From positions 64,008,716 through 64,072,715 of the forward strand of contig NC_052353.1 in the NCBI RefSeq assembly GCF_009727055.1: a DNA stretch of 64,000 nucleotides, in the 5' to 3' direction. The notes under the pieces are model-generated. The model was not told the origin of the DNA. It saw nothing but the letters and a program-made list of their open reading frames with translations, and ran no database searches. This stretch comes from Benincasa hispida. Lineage: Eukaryota; Streptophyta; Magnoliopsida; Cucurbitales; Cucurbitaceae. Numbering within the stretch: position 1 is the stretch's first letter; each line of letters begins with the position of its first letter. The position numbers and the translations under genes were made by a program. Of this stretch, positions 46,728 to 59,024 are shown in pieces.

Positions 46728-47741
46728 GGTAAACAATAGTAAACAATTCTTAGATGTGTTCCTTGGAAAGTTACCAGGCTTACCACCTGATAGGGAAATA
46801 GAGTTTACTATTGATTTAGTCCCAAGTATAGCACCTATATCCCAGGCACCATATAGAATGGCACCAACGGAACTAAAGAAGTTAAAAGTTCAGTTACAGA
46901 AACTTGTAGATAAGGGGTACATTAGACCCAGTGTGTCGCCTTGGGGAGTGCTAGTCTTATTTGTTAAGAAGAAAGACGGTACTCTTAGATTATGCATACA
47001 CAAGGTGACAATTAAAAATAAGTACCCATTGCCTTGTATAGATGATCTCTTCGATCAGTTAAAGGGAGCTACAGTGTTCTCTAAGATAGATTTAAGATCA
47101 CGTTATCACCAGTTGAAGGTGAAATACACAGATGTTCCAAAGACTGCATTCAGAACTAGGTATGGACATTATGAGTTCCTAGTAATGCCGTTTGGATTGA
47201 CAAATGCTCCTGCGGTATTTATGGATTTGATGAATAGGATATTTCACCTTTATCTGGATCATTTTATGATAGTTTTCATAGACGATATACTAGTATATTC
47301 TAGTAGTGCAGAGAAGCACAAAGAACACTTGAGGACGGTGTTGCAGATGCTAAGGGAAAAGAAGTTATATGCCAAATTTAGTAAGTGTGATTTTTGGTTA
47401 AACCAAGTCGTACTCCTTGGGCATATAGTTTCAGCTGATGAAGTTACCATTGATTCCCAAAAGATAGAAGCGATAGTTAACTAGGAATGACCCCTGAATC
47501 TAACAGAAGTACACAGTTTTCTGGGCTTAGCAGGTTATTATAGGATATTCGTGGAGGGCTTTTCTAAGATAGCTCTACCATTAACAAACCTGACCAGAAA
47601 AGATGTGAAGTTTGAGTGGTCACCAGAATGCGAGCATAGTTTTCAAGTGTTGAAACAGAGGTTAGGCACTAGTATTAACTCTATCTACACCAGGTAAAGA
47701 GTTTGAAGTCTACTGTGATGCATCCCGACAAGGATTAGGAT
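46726..47741 (+). pseudogene. Gypsy reverse transcriptase
   Basis: RNA-dependent DNA polymerase domain of Ty3/gypsy pol, open for 252 codons to TAG at 47482. Conserved blocks: [77 protein letters not shown], and the catalytic FIDDILVYS, which is intact. A deletion of about seven codons removed the usual DYR-LN block between LRLCI and KVTIKN. A stop replaces a Trp codon just after EAIVN, and a frameshift near 47690 separates it from RNase H, so the polyprotein is broken. Confidence 0.93.
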
Positions 47742-47743
47742 GT

Positions 47744-49606
47744 GTGTTGATGCAGGAGGGAAATGTAGTAGCTTATGCTTCTCGACAATTAAAGAAACAT
47801 GAATGTAACTACCCTACGTACAATTTAGAGTTAGCAACAGTTGTGTTAGCTCTAAAGTTGTGGAGACATTATCTGTTTAGTGAGCGTTGTCATATATTCA
47901 TAGATCATAAGAGTCTGAAGTATATCTTTGATCAGAAGGAGTTGAACTTGAGACAGAGAAGATGGATCGAGTTGATCAAAGATTATGACTGCATAATTGA
48001 CTATCACCCAAGTAAAGCAAATGTGGTAGCTGACGCTCTAAGTCGAAAAACTAGATCAGCTAGAGCTAGTATCAATTTAGTGAAGGGTACACTGATTCAT
48101 GAGTTGTATAATGCTAGGGCAGCATTATCAATCGGTCAAACAGGAGGTTTACTAGCTTCATTTCAAGTGCGTCCTACTCTCGTAGAAGATATTCTACGTG
48201 AACAATTAAAGGATTCCGATCTTCAGAAGTTAACTGAAGAAGTAGGTAAAGGAGTGAGGACGGACTACCAATTAAGAGCCGATAAAGTGCTATTAAAAGA
48301 GGGTAGGGTATGCGTACCTAAGTACTTAGCACTTAAACAAACCATTCTAGAAGAGGCACATAGTTCGACTTATGCTATGCATCCAGGCAGTATGAAGATG
48401 TACAGAACATTAAAGAGATCCTACTGGTGGCCTGGTATGAAAATAGAAATAGCAGAGTATGTTGACAGGTGTCTAATATGTCAACAAGTTAAACCGGACA
48501 GACAGAGACCAGCAGGATTACTTAATCCACTCCCAGTACCAGAGTGGAAGTGGGAGCATATTACGATGAATTTCCTGTTTGGATTACCTAGGACACTAGC
48601 TAGCTATGATAATATATGGGTAATCGTGGATACATTGACAAAAACAGCTAAGTTTTTACCTGTTAAAGTTACTTTTACCCTAGACCAATTAGCTAAGTTG
48701 TATGTTGATCGAGTCGTGAGTCAGTTTGGAGCTCCAGTTTCAATTGTATCAGATCGAGAATTTAGGTTTACATCAAAGTTTTGGCCTAGTTTGCAGAAAG
48801 CTATGGGAATCAAGTTATATTTTACTACCGCTTTTCATCCACAGACGAATGGTCAGTCTGAGCGAACAATTCAAATATTAGAGGACATGCTGAGAGCATG
48901 TACACTGAAATTCAAAGGCAGTTGGGATACGCATCTGTCACTGATCGAATTTGCATATAACAACAGTTACCATTCGAGTATCAGAATGGCACCGTATAAG
49001 GCACTATATAGAAGACCATGTAGAACTCTGATATGTTGGGATGAAGTCGGTGAAAGGAAATTACTAGGTCTAGAACTTGTGCAACAGACATCAAACAACA
49101 TTAAGATTATAAGAGATAATCTTAAGATAGCTCGAGATAGGCAAAAGAGTTATGCCGATAAGCGGAGAAGAGAATTGGAGTTTGAGGTTGGTGATAAAGT
49201 ATTTCTTAAGTTATCTCCGTGGAAAGGAATACTCAGGTTTGGTAGGAAAGGGAAATTAAGCCCGAGATATATTGGACCTTACGAGATAATAGAAAGAGTT
49301 GGCCCAATGGTATATCGATTGGATTTACCTCCAGAATTATCTCGTATTCATGTCGTGTTTAATGTGGCAATGCTTAGAAAGTATGTGCCAGATCCTACCC
49401 ATGTGTTGCTTGAGAAACCAATACGGTTGAAAGAAAATTTGTCTTATGAAGAAGAACCAGTGGAGATCCTTGATAGAAAAGAACAGGTCTTAAGGAATAA
49501 GAAAATTCCATTGGTAAAGGTACTATGGCAAAACCATAGCACGGAAGAAGCAACATGGGAAGCCGAAGAGCAAATCAGAAACAAGTATCCACAGTTGTTT
49601 AATTGA
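47744..49606 (+). pseudogene. Gypsy RNase H, integrase and chromodomain-like tail
   Basis: 620-codon open frame, beginning inside RNase H at a chance methionine. It runs RNase H ([35 protein letters not shown], residues 1-105), zinc-binding H2C2 ([16 protein letters not shown], about 205-255), the integrase core, GPY/F-type C-terminus ([13 protein letters not shown]), and a chromodomain-like end ([20 protein letters not shown]). In the DDE triad the first Asp is Asn ([10 protein letters not shown]); the second Asp (IVSDREF) and the Glu (NGQSERT) remain. One missense change has thus probably killed an otherwise well-preserved integrase. The tail places it in the chromovirus Tekay/Del group. 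Confidence 0.93.
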
Positions 49607-49641
49607 CGGACTTGTAGCGAAATTTTGAAGACAATTTTCAT

Positions 49642-49651
49642 AAGGGGGAGG
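49642..49651 (+). promoter_or_regulatory. Polypurine tract
   Basis: AAGGGGGAGG directly before the 3' LTR start at 49656. It is the primer site for plus-strand DNA synthesis. Confidence 0.85.
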
Positions 49652-49655
49652 TAAA

Positions 49656-52471
49656 TGTGAACCCTGAATCCTAATTTCTCTACTTGAGTATGTTCCCTAC
49701 TGTGATTAGTGTGGTGAGTAAGTTGATGTGGAAACTAGTGTGTGATGGTAGAGAAAAAGGTGGAAAAATTAGAAGAAAAGTGAGTATTTGGAACTTGACA
49801 TTTGGGGAAAAACTTGGAAAATTTGGCTAAGTATAAACCTATATGCGTTGGATGCGTTGGATGCGATGGATGCATTGGAAGGGTGGTATGCGTCCATGCG
49901 GCTGAAGAAAGGAAAGTTGAAGTGATGCGTTGGAAGGTTGGATGGCACAAGGGTAGGCGAGGACGCGGGCAAGGCATACGTTGGAAGGATGGCATGCGTC
50001 GATGCACACCAGCCAAGCGCCCATGGTCGAGCGCCTCTACCAAGCACTTAGCCCAGCCTCTGCCAAGCGCCCAGCCCATGCGTCAAGCGCCCATGCCAAG
50101 CTTCTCTGCCAAGCACTCAGCCTATGCATCGAGCGCCCTGCCGAGCGGCCATGCGTCGAGTGCCCTGCCAATCGCCCATGCGGTCGAGCGAGCCTTGCGA
50201 GTGATGGCCAGCGCCTATGCCACACGCCCATGCGTCGGTGACCAGCGCCTATGCCAAGCGCCATGCATCGATGCCAAACGAGCCTTGCGGTGATGCCGAG
50301 TGAGCTGTGTGTCGAGGACGAGCGACCATCCTATGCGTTGGTGGTGGCTGGCTCTTGCGATGGTTAGGACATGTGGTGACTAAGTGAGTTGGCTTTCTAT
50401 GCGTTGATTATAGATTATGCGTTAATGGTACTATGCATTGAACATCCAAGAGTTTGTGGATGCATATGAAGGATGAGATCACATAGAGAACGTCATCAAA
50501 CATGTGTCTTCTTGAGAGGAAACCTTAAGCCTTAAGGATTTGAGGTGGTTGCATAAGAGGACATGCAAAATTTAGTCCCATGCGTTGGCTATATGGGAGA
50601 AGGACACTTAGATTTCGTTGATCAAAAGTTATGTTAGTAGTATGAGGAAGAAACACTTGGACATGCAGCCAAGTAGGAGGTGTCGATCTTGGAGAATGTT
50701 TGGACGCCTATAAATAGGGCCAAAGACGTCTTTTTCAGATTACAATTCAAAAAGACATTAAAAAGAGTGCGAAAGCTGAGTAAACATTGCGTTGAGAGCA
50801 AAATCCATGCGTTGATCATAGAACTTCAAAGAGGACGTAGTGGACAGTGAAGTCTAGAAAACAACATCAACTTGGGACGAGTAGTTCTCCCAATATACTC
50901 GTGCGTTTGGAGTGATTCCAAAGCCACCTGAAAGCTCTGAAAGTCTGGTTTTCAGGGAAGGGCTGCCGGATAAAAAGCTCTAAAGGATTGGGCTGAAAAC
51001 TGAGAAGAAGACAGAAGGGTCAGGCTGTTAGATAAGCTTGGACCAGTCTTGGAGATTTTGTGATTCCGGCCAAACCACGAGAAGTTCTAAGCTCATATTT
51101 TATGATAAGCTTCCTGAGATATTTTATAATATTTTTGTAGAAGTAAGTATCTCAAAATAAGGATTAGAACTATGAGTAATCTGAGTTGAAAGTCGAATCT
51201 GGATTCTAGGGGTGGAAAAGGGAGCCCGAGGTAAACAAGGAACTTCTAGAGTGAAAATTTCCTAAGAGATCGAGGTGAGTGACTAAAAAATTTGACTAAA
51301 ATGTTTGACTAAAATATTTACAATGTTTTAAAGAAGATTATTCTCATGCCAGCTAGTTTTACAAAGTGATTTCCAAGCAAACCATGAGTTATGTTTTAAA
51401 CGCATGCATGTGTGGGAAGTTTGTTGAAAAGTTATTTATATGTGTTAAATATACCCAGCATCCGTTAGTATCTTTAAAGCCATGTTTTTATATGTGTTAT
51501 ACTTTACATGCTTTAAAGAGAAAGTCATTTATGACTAGTTTTACTTAAAACGCGATACCAAAGGACATTTGAGAAGGTATCCGCCTAACTAGATACCGAA
51601 GGATATTTGAGAAGGTATCTAACCAACTTGGTACTGAAGGAAATTTGAAAAGGTACCAGACCAACTTAATACCAAAGGACATTTGAGAAGGTATCCTAGC
51701 AGCTCGATACTGAAGGACATTTTAGAAGGTATCTGAACAGAAGTACCTAAGGTATGACGGTACTTAGTATGGCCACGTGCACGTAGGTAGTTAGAGTTAG
51801 AGATTGAGCAAAAGGGTTCTATCTTGACTAGCAGTTGGTGTTGGGATTATTTTTAACCACAGCAGGGTTATTCTCAACTGAGAAACGGTTTTACTGTTTT
51901 ATGATTAAAACAACTTTATATGCTTTATGCTTGGAAAATGTTTATACTGCAGTACAAGGTACTGTAGAAGCTTATATTTCATTTTAAACTCTTTATTGAG
52001 ATTTTTGCATGAGAATCAATTATCTTTCTTAAGTCACTCACTGGGCTAGCAAGCTTACCCCATTTTCAAATGTTTTCCTTTCCCCCAAGTAGCGGTCAAA
52101 TCCTCAGGAGATAGCTCTGCATCTGCTCGGCCACTAAAGGATAAAGATATTGTAACCCGTCGGTTTAGGTGGTTACTGTAAATATTGTACACATGTTTCC
52201 GTTGTTCATATAGGGACTAGGGTTTTTGGGCTTTGGGACTTATGAATCTAGTGTTGTAATGACTCTAAACATGTTTTGTTTCTCAATTAATAAATTTTTG
52301 GCCTAAAGACATTCCGCTGTATATGAGTTATATATTGGTATCAGAGTTATTTCGCAAGAGTTATTAAACAGCAAGTGTCGACCAAAGGGTTGATAACTGC
52401 TGCAGGGTTGATAACTGCTGTAATCACGCCCTTTCCTAAGCTAAGAGGGTTGTCTGAGGCTGGGTGTGACA
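49656..52471 (+). mobile_element. 3' LTR of the gypsy element (2816 bp)
   Basis: It runs from TGTGAACCCTG to GGGTGTGACA. From 49845 to about 50330 it is packed with short GC-rich units such as ATGCGTTGG and GCGCCCATGCGTCGAGCGC, which produce long spurious frames on both strands. A five-copy 38-bp array lies at 51554-51734. The promoter is probably near 50705 ('gcctataaataggg'). Confidence 0.9.
51554..51734 (+). repeat. 38-bp tandem array, five copies
   Basis: Units start at about 51554, 51592, 51630, 51668 and 51706 and follow 'gataccaaaggacatttgag' then 'aaggtatc'. Each unit opens with GATACC/GGTACT and closes with GGTATC/GGTACC, so each is an imperfect palindrome. It lies within the gypsy 3' LTR downstream of the presumed promoter. 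Confidence 0.85.
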
Positions 52472-54126
52472 CTGATTGTGTCTACGATTTTTTGACTGGC
52501 TTGAACTCGAGAGTTGACACTGTTCGGAGTCGAATTATGGGATAAAGATCGATACCGTCCCTTATGAAGATGTGCTCTGAAGTCTGATTAGATGAGGATC
52601 AGACAGCGCTATGAATGTTTCCGTTGTTTCTACTATGGACTCTGCTTCTTTTGAGGTCAAGTCCTTTGGATCTTATAGTGACAAGAAGAATGAAAAATCT
52701 CCCTCGATATGTGAGCACTGCAAAAAACCGTGGCACACGAAGAACCAATGCTGGAAACTACTCGGTCGACCCCCAAATGGCAAATGTCGCCCTCTGAATT
52801 ACAAGCCTAAGTCCAGCTGAGCTCTCGTAAGTGAAATTGTTGATTATGCATCTCAAGTGACTAATTTCGTTGATTCAGGTACTATTGGGATCGACACTAT
52901 TATCCAGTTAGGTACTCCTCAGTCCTTTAATTTCTTTATTGAGGGGAATGAATCATGGATACTTGACTCAGGAGTGACCAATCACTTAACTGGATCATCT
53001 GATCAATTCATCTTCTATTATCTAAGTTCTGAAAATGAGAGAATTCGAATTGCAGATGGGTCATTAATCCTTTGCTCCCGTTGCTGGGAAAGGTCACTTG
53101 TCTCCATTTCAGGGGTTGATTTTATAGAATGTTTTGCATGTGCCGAAGATTTCTTACAATTTATTGTCTATAAGTAAAATAACTAGAGATTTAAACTGCA
53201 AAGTTATTTTCTCACCAGATGATGTTTTGTTTCAGGACCTGAGCTCAAGGATGATGATTGACACTGCCTGGCATAATAGATGGCTCTATTTCCTTTCTGA
53301 TGATGTTTCCAAAAATGAGTATTTATTGTGGCACTTTCGACTTGGACATCCAAGCTTTCAATATATGAAGTACTTGTTTCCCCATTTATTTCTTAATGTG
53401 AATGTTTCTTCTATATCTTGTGATGTCTATATTCGTGCAAAACAACCCAGGGTCTCTTTTACTTCTCAACCTTATAAACCTTCCAAACCCTTCCATTTGA
53501 TATATAGTGATGTTTGGGGTTCGTCTAACATCACAAATGTGTCCGATAAAATGGTGCTTTATCACCTCTGACGATCACACCCTTCTTACATGGGTGTTTC
53601 TTTTTATTGACAAATCTGAAGTGACGTCTGTGTTTCAACAGTTTTACACTATCGTCAAAACTCAGTTTAATGCTAAAATCGCCATTCTTCGAAGTGACAA
53701 TGGACGAAAGTTTATTAATCAGACCCTTCATGAGTTTTTGACTTCGAAGGGTATCGTTCATCAAAATTCTTGTTCTTATACTCCTCAGTAGAATAGGGTG
53801 GCTGAGCAAAAAAATCGCCATCTTATTGAGGTGGCTCGATCTCTTATGATTCCTGTGTCCTTACCTTTATATCTATGGGGGGATGTTGTACTTACTGCAA
53901 CTCACCTCATCAATCGAATGTCCTCCCATGTGCTTAAATTCCAAACAACCCTTGAGTGTTTTAAAGAGTCGTTCTCGTCCACTCGTCTCTTCCTAGATGT
54001 TCCTCTTAGGGTGTTTGGGTGTACCGTCTTTGTTCATAATCACAGTCCTCACCAGATTAAGTTCGCTCCTCGTACTCAAAAGTGTGTGTTTGTTGGATAT
54101 CCACTTCATCAACAGGGCTTTGATAA
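52472..54126 (+). pseudogene. Copia-3 gag end, protease and integrase
   Basis: It continues the copia-3 reading after the gypsy insertion: CVYDFLTGLNSRVDTVRSR, zinc knuckle CEHCKKPWHTKNQC (near 52715, complete CCHC), protease WILDSGVTNHLTG (near 52960), GAG-pre-integrase LWHFRLGHPSFQYMKY (near 53330), and integrase. The integrase has LIYSDVWG (first Asp), LRSDNGRKF (second Asp) and NRVAEQKN (Glu), so the DDE triad is kept. Stops (TAG at 53789) and frameshifts break it. It ends at FVGYPLHQQGFDN, where an LTR of another family begins, so reverse transcriptase and 3' LTR are lost. Confidence 0.9.
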
Positions 54127-54992
54127 TATTTGAATCATATTCAAATATTTATTTCCTCTCACTAAAGCTATAATGTATCAAATACAATATAATAATTATA
54201 TCATATATAATTAGATCCCTCTATTAATTTGAAAAATTCAAATTAATCCAAAAACTGATTCTCAATTAATCCTATTGAGTTACCAAGGGAACCTCACGTA
54301 CTTGTAGCTTGAAGCTTCAATAGTACATGAATAATTAATTAAACTCTTTAATTAAATTATTCACCATCTGTTAACTGTCAGGCACTACACTAAAGACTGA
54401 CGACTACACTCTTCACACTACAGATATATTTCTGTGTCCATTGGATATAACCAATCAACAGTATGATAACCCTTCAAAAATTACTCATAAGTACGGCTTG
54501 ACCAAAATTACTGTTTTGCCCCTATAGTTACATCTAACTCCTTAAGTACCACTTATCCCTCTAATGAACAATAGATCATAGTCCAACTATGACTAAACCC
54601 CTCTCGGGCCAGGAGAGAGTGTGACGCCACATTGTTGAAGTCTGGAATCAACCCTTAAGGGAGTAATTTATCTACTTACCCTGATCTCGGGGAAGGAGTG
54701 AATTTCTTCTTGTGTAGTTGTGTTCCTAGTTTCCCAATCAGATGAATCCCCAAAGTGGTAGACTTGTTGAGTCAGCGATCTAGCCACTCTCACCCATACA
54801 AATCAAAGGACCACCTTCATAGGAGGGAGTTTACAACTCACTCAGGATTCAGGTCATGTTACCTATGGTCATCCGGGTGAAATGTAAGTCTCTATTATGA
54901 ACGACGTTTATTCAATGTATTTACAAACTATAGGACCCTACGAGATTTATAAACTATAGGACCCTACAAGATTTAGGGCATCAACTTCAACA
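54127..54992 (-). mobile_element. Copia-type LTR fragment, minus strand
   Basis: On the minus strand it opens TGTTGAAGTTGATGCCC at 54992 and loses homology at 54127 within the 'tttgaatatgattcaaa' stretch. About 350 bp is missing internally near 54905, and a 26-bp unit ('tataggaccctac') is duplicated. It truncates copia-3. Confidence 0.75.
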
Positions 54993-55282
54993 GGTCTTTA
55001 GTGGAGTGACCGACAGTTAGTGAATGTTGATTAATTTGATTAAAGAGTTTAATCAATTAATCTCGTATCACTGGAGCTTCATTCAGTAGGTCTATAAGGT
55101 CTCATTGTTCACTTAATAAGGACTAATGAGAATCAAATTCATTTTGGTTTAATTTGAATTGTTCAAATCGATTAAAAAGAATTAATTGTATAAGATACAA
55201 TTAATATAATGTATATTGATACATTATATAATTTTATGAGAGAAATAAATATTTGAATATGATTCAAATATTAATTATGAAT
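54993..55282 (+). mobile_element. Copia-type LTR fragment, plus strand
   Basis: 'ggtctttagtggagtgaccg' through 'gaatatgattcaaatatta' matches the middle of the LTR at 55283-59022. It abuts an inverted relative on its left, making an imperfect palindrome. Confidence 0.7.
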
Positions 55283-58200
55283 TATTAGGGTTGATATCCT
55301 AAATCTCGTGGTCTTGTAGTTTGTAATTGTATTTGTACAAACACTTTATTTATTTAATAAAATAAGAGGTATTTTATTCAATGTTTAGTTGCATTAACCT
55401 AAAAACGAATAAACTAATATCCAAGGTTATCAATTGTAACTTAAACATGTATGTGGAGAAATACAAGTGGATCATGTTTAAGTGATAACCTAAACGGTGT
55501 GTAGTAGATGGATAAGGCTAGGTACCTTATTGTAAGGTTTGATTTGATGATTGATTTGATTGATCGTGTATTGCCAACAACTTATGAGGTTGATGACGTA
55601 TGCGCTTTGCGATAATGATAATATGCGATACTATGTTCTAAATTATGTATGTGGTGATGCTTAGATGCTTTCGTAGTATGCGTTCGTGTAGTGTGCGTGT
55701 GTGACAAGTTTTCTTACGCTGGAACCAAGTATAATTCCAACACAAGTTTCTCAGAGTGATCTGAGGTCGAACACGGGGATTGCGGTGATTAGTGCGATAC
55801 TAATGTGATATATGCGACCGGGAAAACAAAAGAATAATGAATTGGATTTGAAAAGTAAAATGCGGTAATCAGTTAATGCGATAATAAAAGAAAACGCGAT
55901 GATAAATAAAAAGCGGTGATAAATAAATTACGGTAAAATAAATTGCAGTGATAAAATAAGATGCGATAATAAAGTAGAATGCGATAACAAATAAATGAAT
56001 AAACAATTAAATATACAAAGTGAGGACTGTCTGTGAAGATGTGCAAAAGTATTTGATGAATGTGGTGGCAAGTCTTATGAAGTGTGTCAGAAAGAGAATG
56101 GGTTGAGGGAAAGGACATCGCAAGTTCGTCAATCTTGTTGAGGACGCAACTAAGGTTCCACTTTCCCTTGGCTTACACCTTTTAGTGATCGGCAGCGTTC
56201 CCATATGTCTATGGTGAAACAAGGATGAACGTGGTGAACGCAAGGTTGTTTCCATCTCTGGAAATACTTCTCGCTTTAGTTAACGCATTCTTTCGACATT
56301 CTTTCAAGAGGCGGAATAACATCTTCACTTCTGCTCTCACAGGAGAAGATGTCGTTGAGCATTCTTTAGCTAAACTCAGCCGATTTCTTCAACAAATATT
56401 AACTTACTCGCTTAATTCTTCCCTTTTACCCTGGGGATTAGTTACACAAGGTGGAAGAAATGGATGATGAATGTGTGGTGAAGAACAGAGAAATGACGAT
56501 GAATACGATAATGATATTAAAATCTAAAGATAAACGTTTGTTACAGATAGTGAATGAAAGATTAGAGATGAACACAGTAGATGAACAGAATAGAAAGTAA
56601 GAACAAATAAGGAAAGTGCGTCAATGTCTTGACACAGATCCCGATCGGAGACGATGTGCTTGTCGGCATGTGGAAGGAATGGAGTGGAGAACTTCCTTCT
56701 CAGGCTTGTTTTCCAGGTAGAAGTGATCTTTGCATAGAGCTTCTTCTTCGAGAATGGGAATGAATTGCTTGCTTTAGAGGCTTACCTTTCAGTCTTATCT
56801 CGTCTTTCTCCTCGAATTTTCTCTAAGTTGTCTCTTCAAACCAGCCTCCTTTCTTTGAATTTGATGTAGCTATTTATAGACCTTGGCACCTTCTGTATCA
56901 GTGGTCCCACTCTGAAAAGCTGATTTTTCCTACCATGGATTGGTGGAAACGTCCGCTCTGCTCCATATTTAATTTTTCAAAATCGTACAACAGAAAAGCT
57001 GTACAATATCAGAAGTCCTTGCGAATGCGTCGCTCTTTACATCTACGATCGATTAGTGCATGCGGTGTAATTGTTTTGATCTTTTATCGATTGCCGTATG
57101 TGGTGGAAATGTGTTGATCGTTTGATTCCATGATCGAACGTCGCATGCGCTGCAATTGCGTTGTTCTTTTTCGTTCTTGATCGATTGTCGCATGCAATGT
57201 GAATGTGTTGTTCATTTTTGTCCTCGAGCGATTGTCGCATTCGGTGACCTGTTTCCTGCAAAACAAAGACTTGGACAATCCATTTTGCCATCGCAATGGG
57301 GTTAGTGGGTGTGCTTACGACACTTTACAATTTTTGCGTTTCTAAGCCAAATTCTATACAGTCAACGCAACTTTTCTTTCTTTTTGCTGCATAATCTAAA
57401 TAAAATGGTATAAATAACTTGTATTTCTACAAGTTATCACTTATCCTGATGACACTACAAATATGGTTTTCTTTGTAGTTGTTACAATTTTTGTAAAGTA
57501 CTACAAATGATCTGATCCTAATCATTCATATGGAGACATGTGAGCGGGAGTATTCTATACAAAGAGTTTGTATACGACCGAACCACAAAATGAATAGTCT
57601 CTCTATATAACACTATTGTTAGAAGAGACTTACATTTCACAAAGATGATCATAGGTTACTTGACCTGAATCTTGAGTGAGTTGTGAACTTTTGACTATGA
57701 AGGCGGTCCTTTGAACTGCGTGGGTAAGAGTTGCTTGTTTTGTCGACTCAATATGTCTACCATTTTGGGGATTCGTTTGATTGGGGAGCTGGAAACACAA
57801 CTACATAAGAAGAAATTCACTCATTCCCTAATGTTAGGGTAAGTAGAGGAATCTTTCTCTTAAGGGCTCATTCCGAGGCTTAAACAATATGGCGTCACAC
57901 CCTCTTCTGACCCAAGAGGAGTTCGGTTATAGTTGGACTATAACTAATTGTTCATTATAAGGATCAGTTGTACTTAAAGAGTTATATGTAACTACATGGG
58001 CAAAACGGTAATTTTAGCCCAAATGTACTTATGAATAGTTTGTAAAGGGTCAACGCACTATTTGATTATATCCAATGGACACATAAATATATCTATAGTG
58101 CTAAGAATGCAGTTGTCGGTTTTAGTGAAGTAACCGACAGTTGATGAAAGTTGATTAATTTGATTAAAGAGTTTAATTAATTAATCAAGTATTATTGGAG

Positions 58201-59022
58201 CTTCAATCTATAGGTCTTTAAGGTCCCCTTGTTAGCTCAATTAGGATTATGAGAATCGAATTAATTTTGGTTAATTTGAATTGTTCAAATTAATTAAAGG
58301 GAATTAATTATATATTATATAATTAATATAATGTATATGATACATTATAATATAAATTAGTTGAGATATAATTAATATAATATATGTGATACATTAAGTT
58401 TATTTGAGAGAAAATAAATATTTGAATATGTTTCAAATATTGATTATATGAGAGAAATAAATATTTGAATATGATTCAAATGTTAATGATGTGAATGAGA
58501 TTCATATCATAAACTATTATGTGTTATATTAGATGTAGTTATTTGATAGCTCCCCCTCTCTCTCGTTTATCATGGGTGATAGGAGGTAGAGAGATAGATT
58601 GGTCTTCTTCTTCTCGAAGTTTCAGTCGATCTCTCAAGAGAAAAACTCTTTGTGTAATTGCTTTCAAACAAAAATCAATTCTTCTCCCTTCCAAAATTAA
58701 TTACTAAAGCCCACACCCCTCAGGATTCTCTACCTTAAAAATAACGAGGATTCGTTTGTAGCGGTATCTGAATGTTGAATTTTTTGTTGTTGTATTTGTG
58801 AGTTTGAAGGGGTTCAAATTGTTCGTGTTAGGAGAGGATTCACGAGGAGAATTCGGTCTTCAAGGGTAAATTCTTTAACCCCTTCTCCCTTTCTGAATTG
58901 TTAGAATATCATACTTAATTTGGTGTGTTTAATCTGTTCTTGTCTTCTGTACATTATGAATCTTCTGTAAAATAAAAATTGGGATACGATTTTCTGTTGC
59001 GGATAGTCACATACTCCTTTTA
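55283..59022 (+). mobile_element. Copia-type LTR, nearly full length, interrupted
   Basis: The start is TATTAGGGTTGAT (decayed TGTTAGG) and the end is near 'actccttttaa'. Without the nested 55531-57439 unit and its duplication it is about 1.8 kb. U3/R landmarks include 'agaagagacttacatttcac' (57630) and 'cttcaagggtaaattc' (58860). It is joined almost directly to another LTR start at 59025. Confidence 0.8.
55531..57439 (-). mobile_element. Gypsy-like solo LTR, copy C
   Basis: 1909 bp with TG...CA ends. The perfect target duplication CTTAT lies at 55526-55530 and 57440-57444. Removal restores 'ggtaccttatcctgatgac' of the host LTR. It has the hairpin terminus AACTTGTA-tttc-TACAAGTT at its right end and shares the block 'ggaaccaagtataattccaa' near 55720. 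Confidence 0.93.
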
Positions 59023-59024
59023 AT

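Larger units (their letters stand above)
46202..52471 (+). mobile_element. Ty3/gypsy chromovirus (Tekay/Del-like) nested in copia-3
   Basis: 6270 bp, bounded by TGTGAACCC and GGGTGTGACA and flanked by CTGAT at 46197-46201 and 52472-52476. Removing it makes the copia-3 gag read on (CVYDFLTGLNSRVDTV). Order: shortened 5' LTR, reverse transcriptase, RNase H, integrase, chromodomain-like tail, polypurine tract, full 3' LTR. Primer-binding site, gag and protease are missing, so it cannot be autonomous. The nearly complete 3' LTR and long frames suggest a fairly recent insertion. Confidence 0.93.

Noticed and set aside
46252..46786. Overlapping minus-strand frames up to 164 codons
   Set aside because: They cross the N and the duplicated 88 bp in the 5' LTR and are artefacts of repeat composition.
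49802..50293. 163-codon plus-strand frame and frames on the opposite strand
   Set aside because: They come from GC-rich short repeats (ATGCGT/GCGCCC) in the gypsy LTR and simply avoid stops.
55531..57439. Helitron, suggested by the terminal hairpin
   Set aside because: Helitrons end CTRR and make no target duplication. These units have TG...CA ends, 5-bp duplications, and one copy is joined to a polypurine tract.
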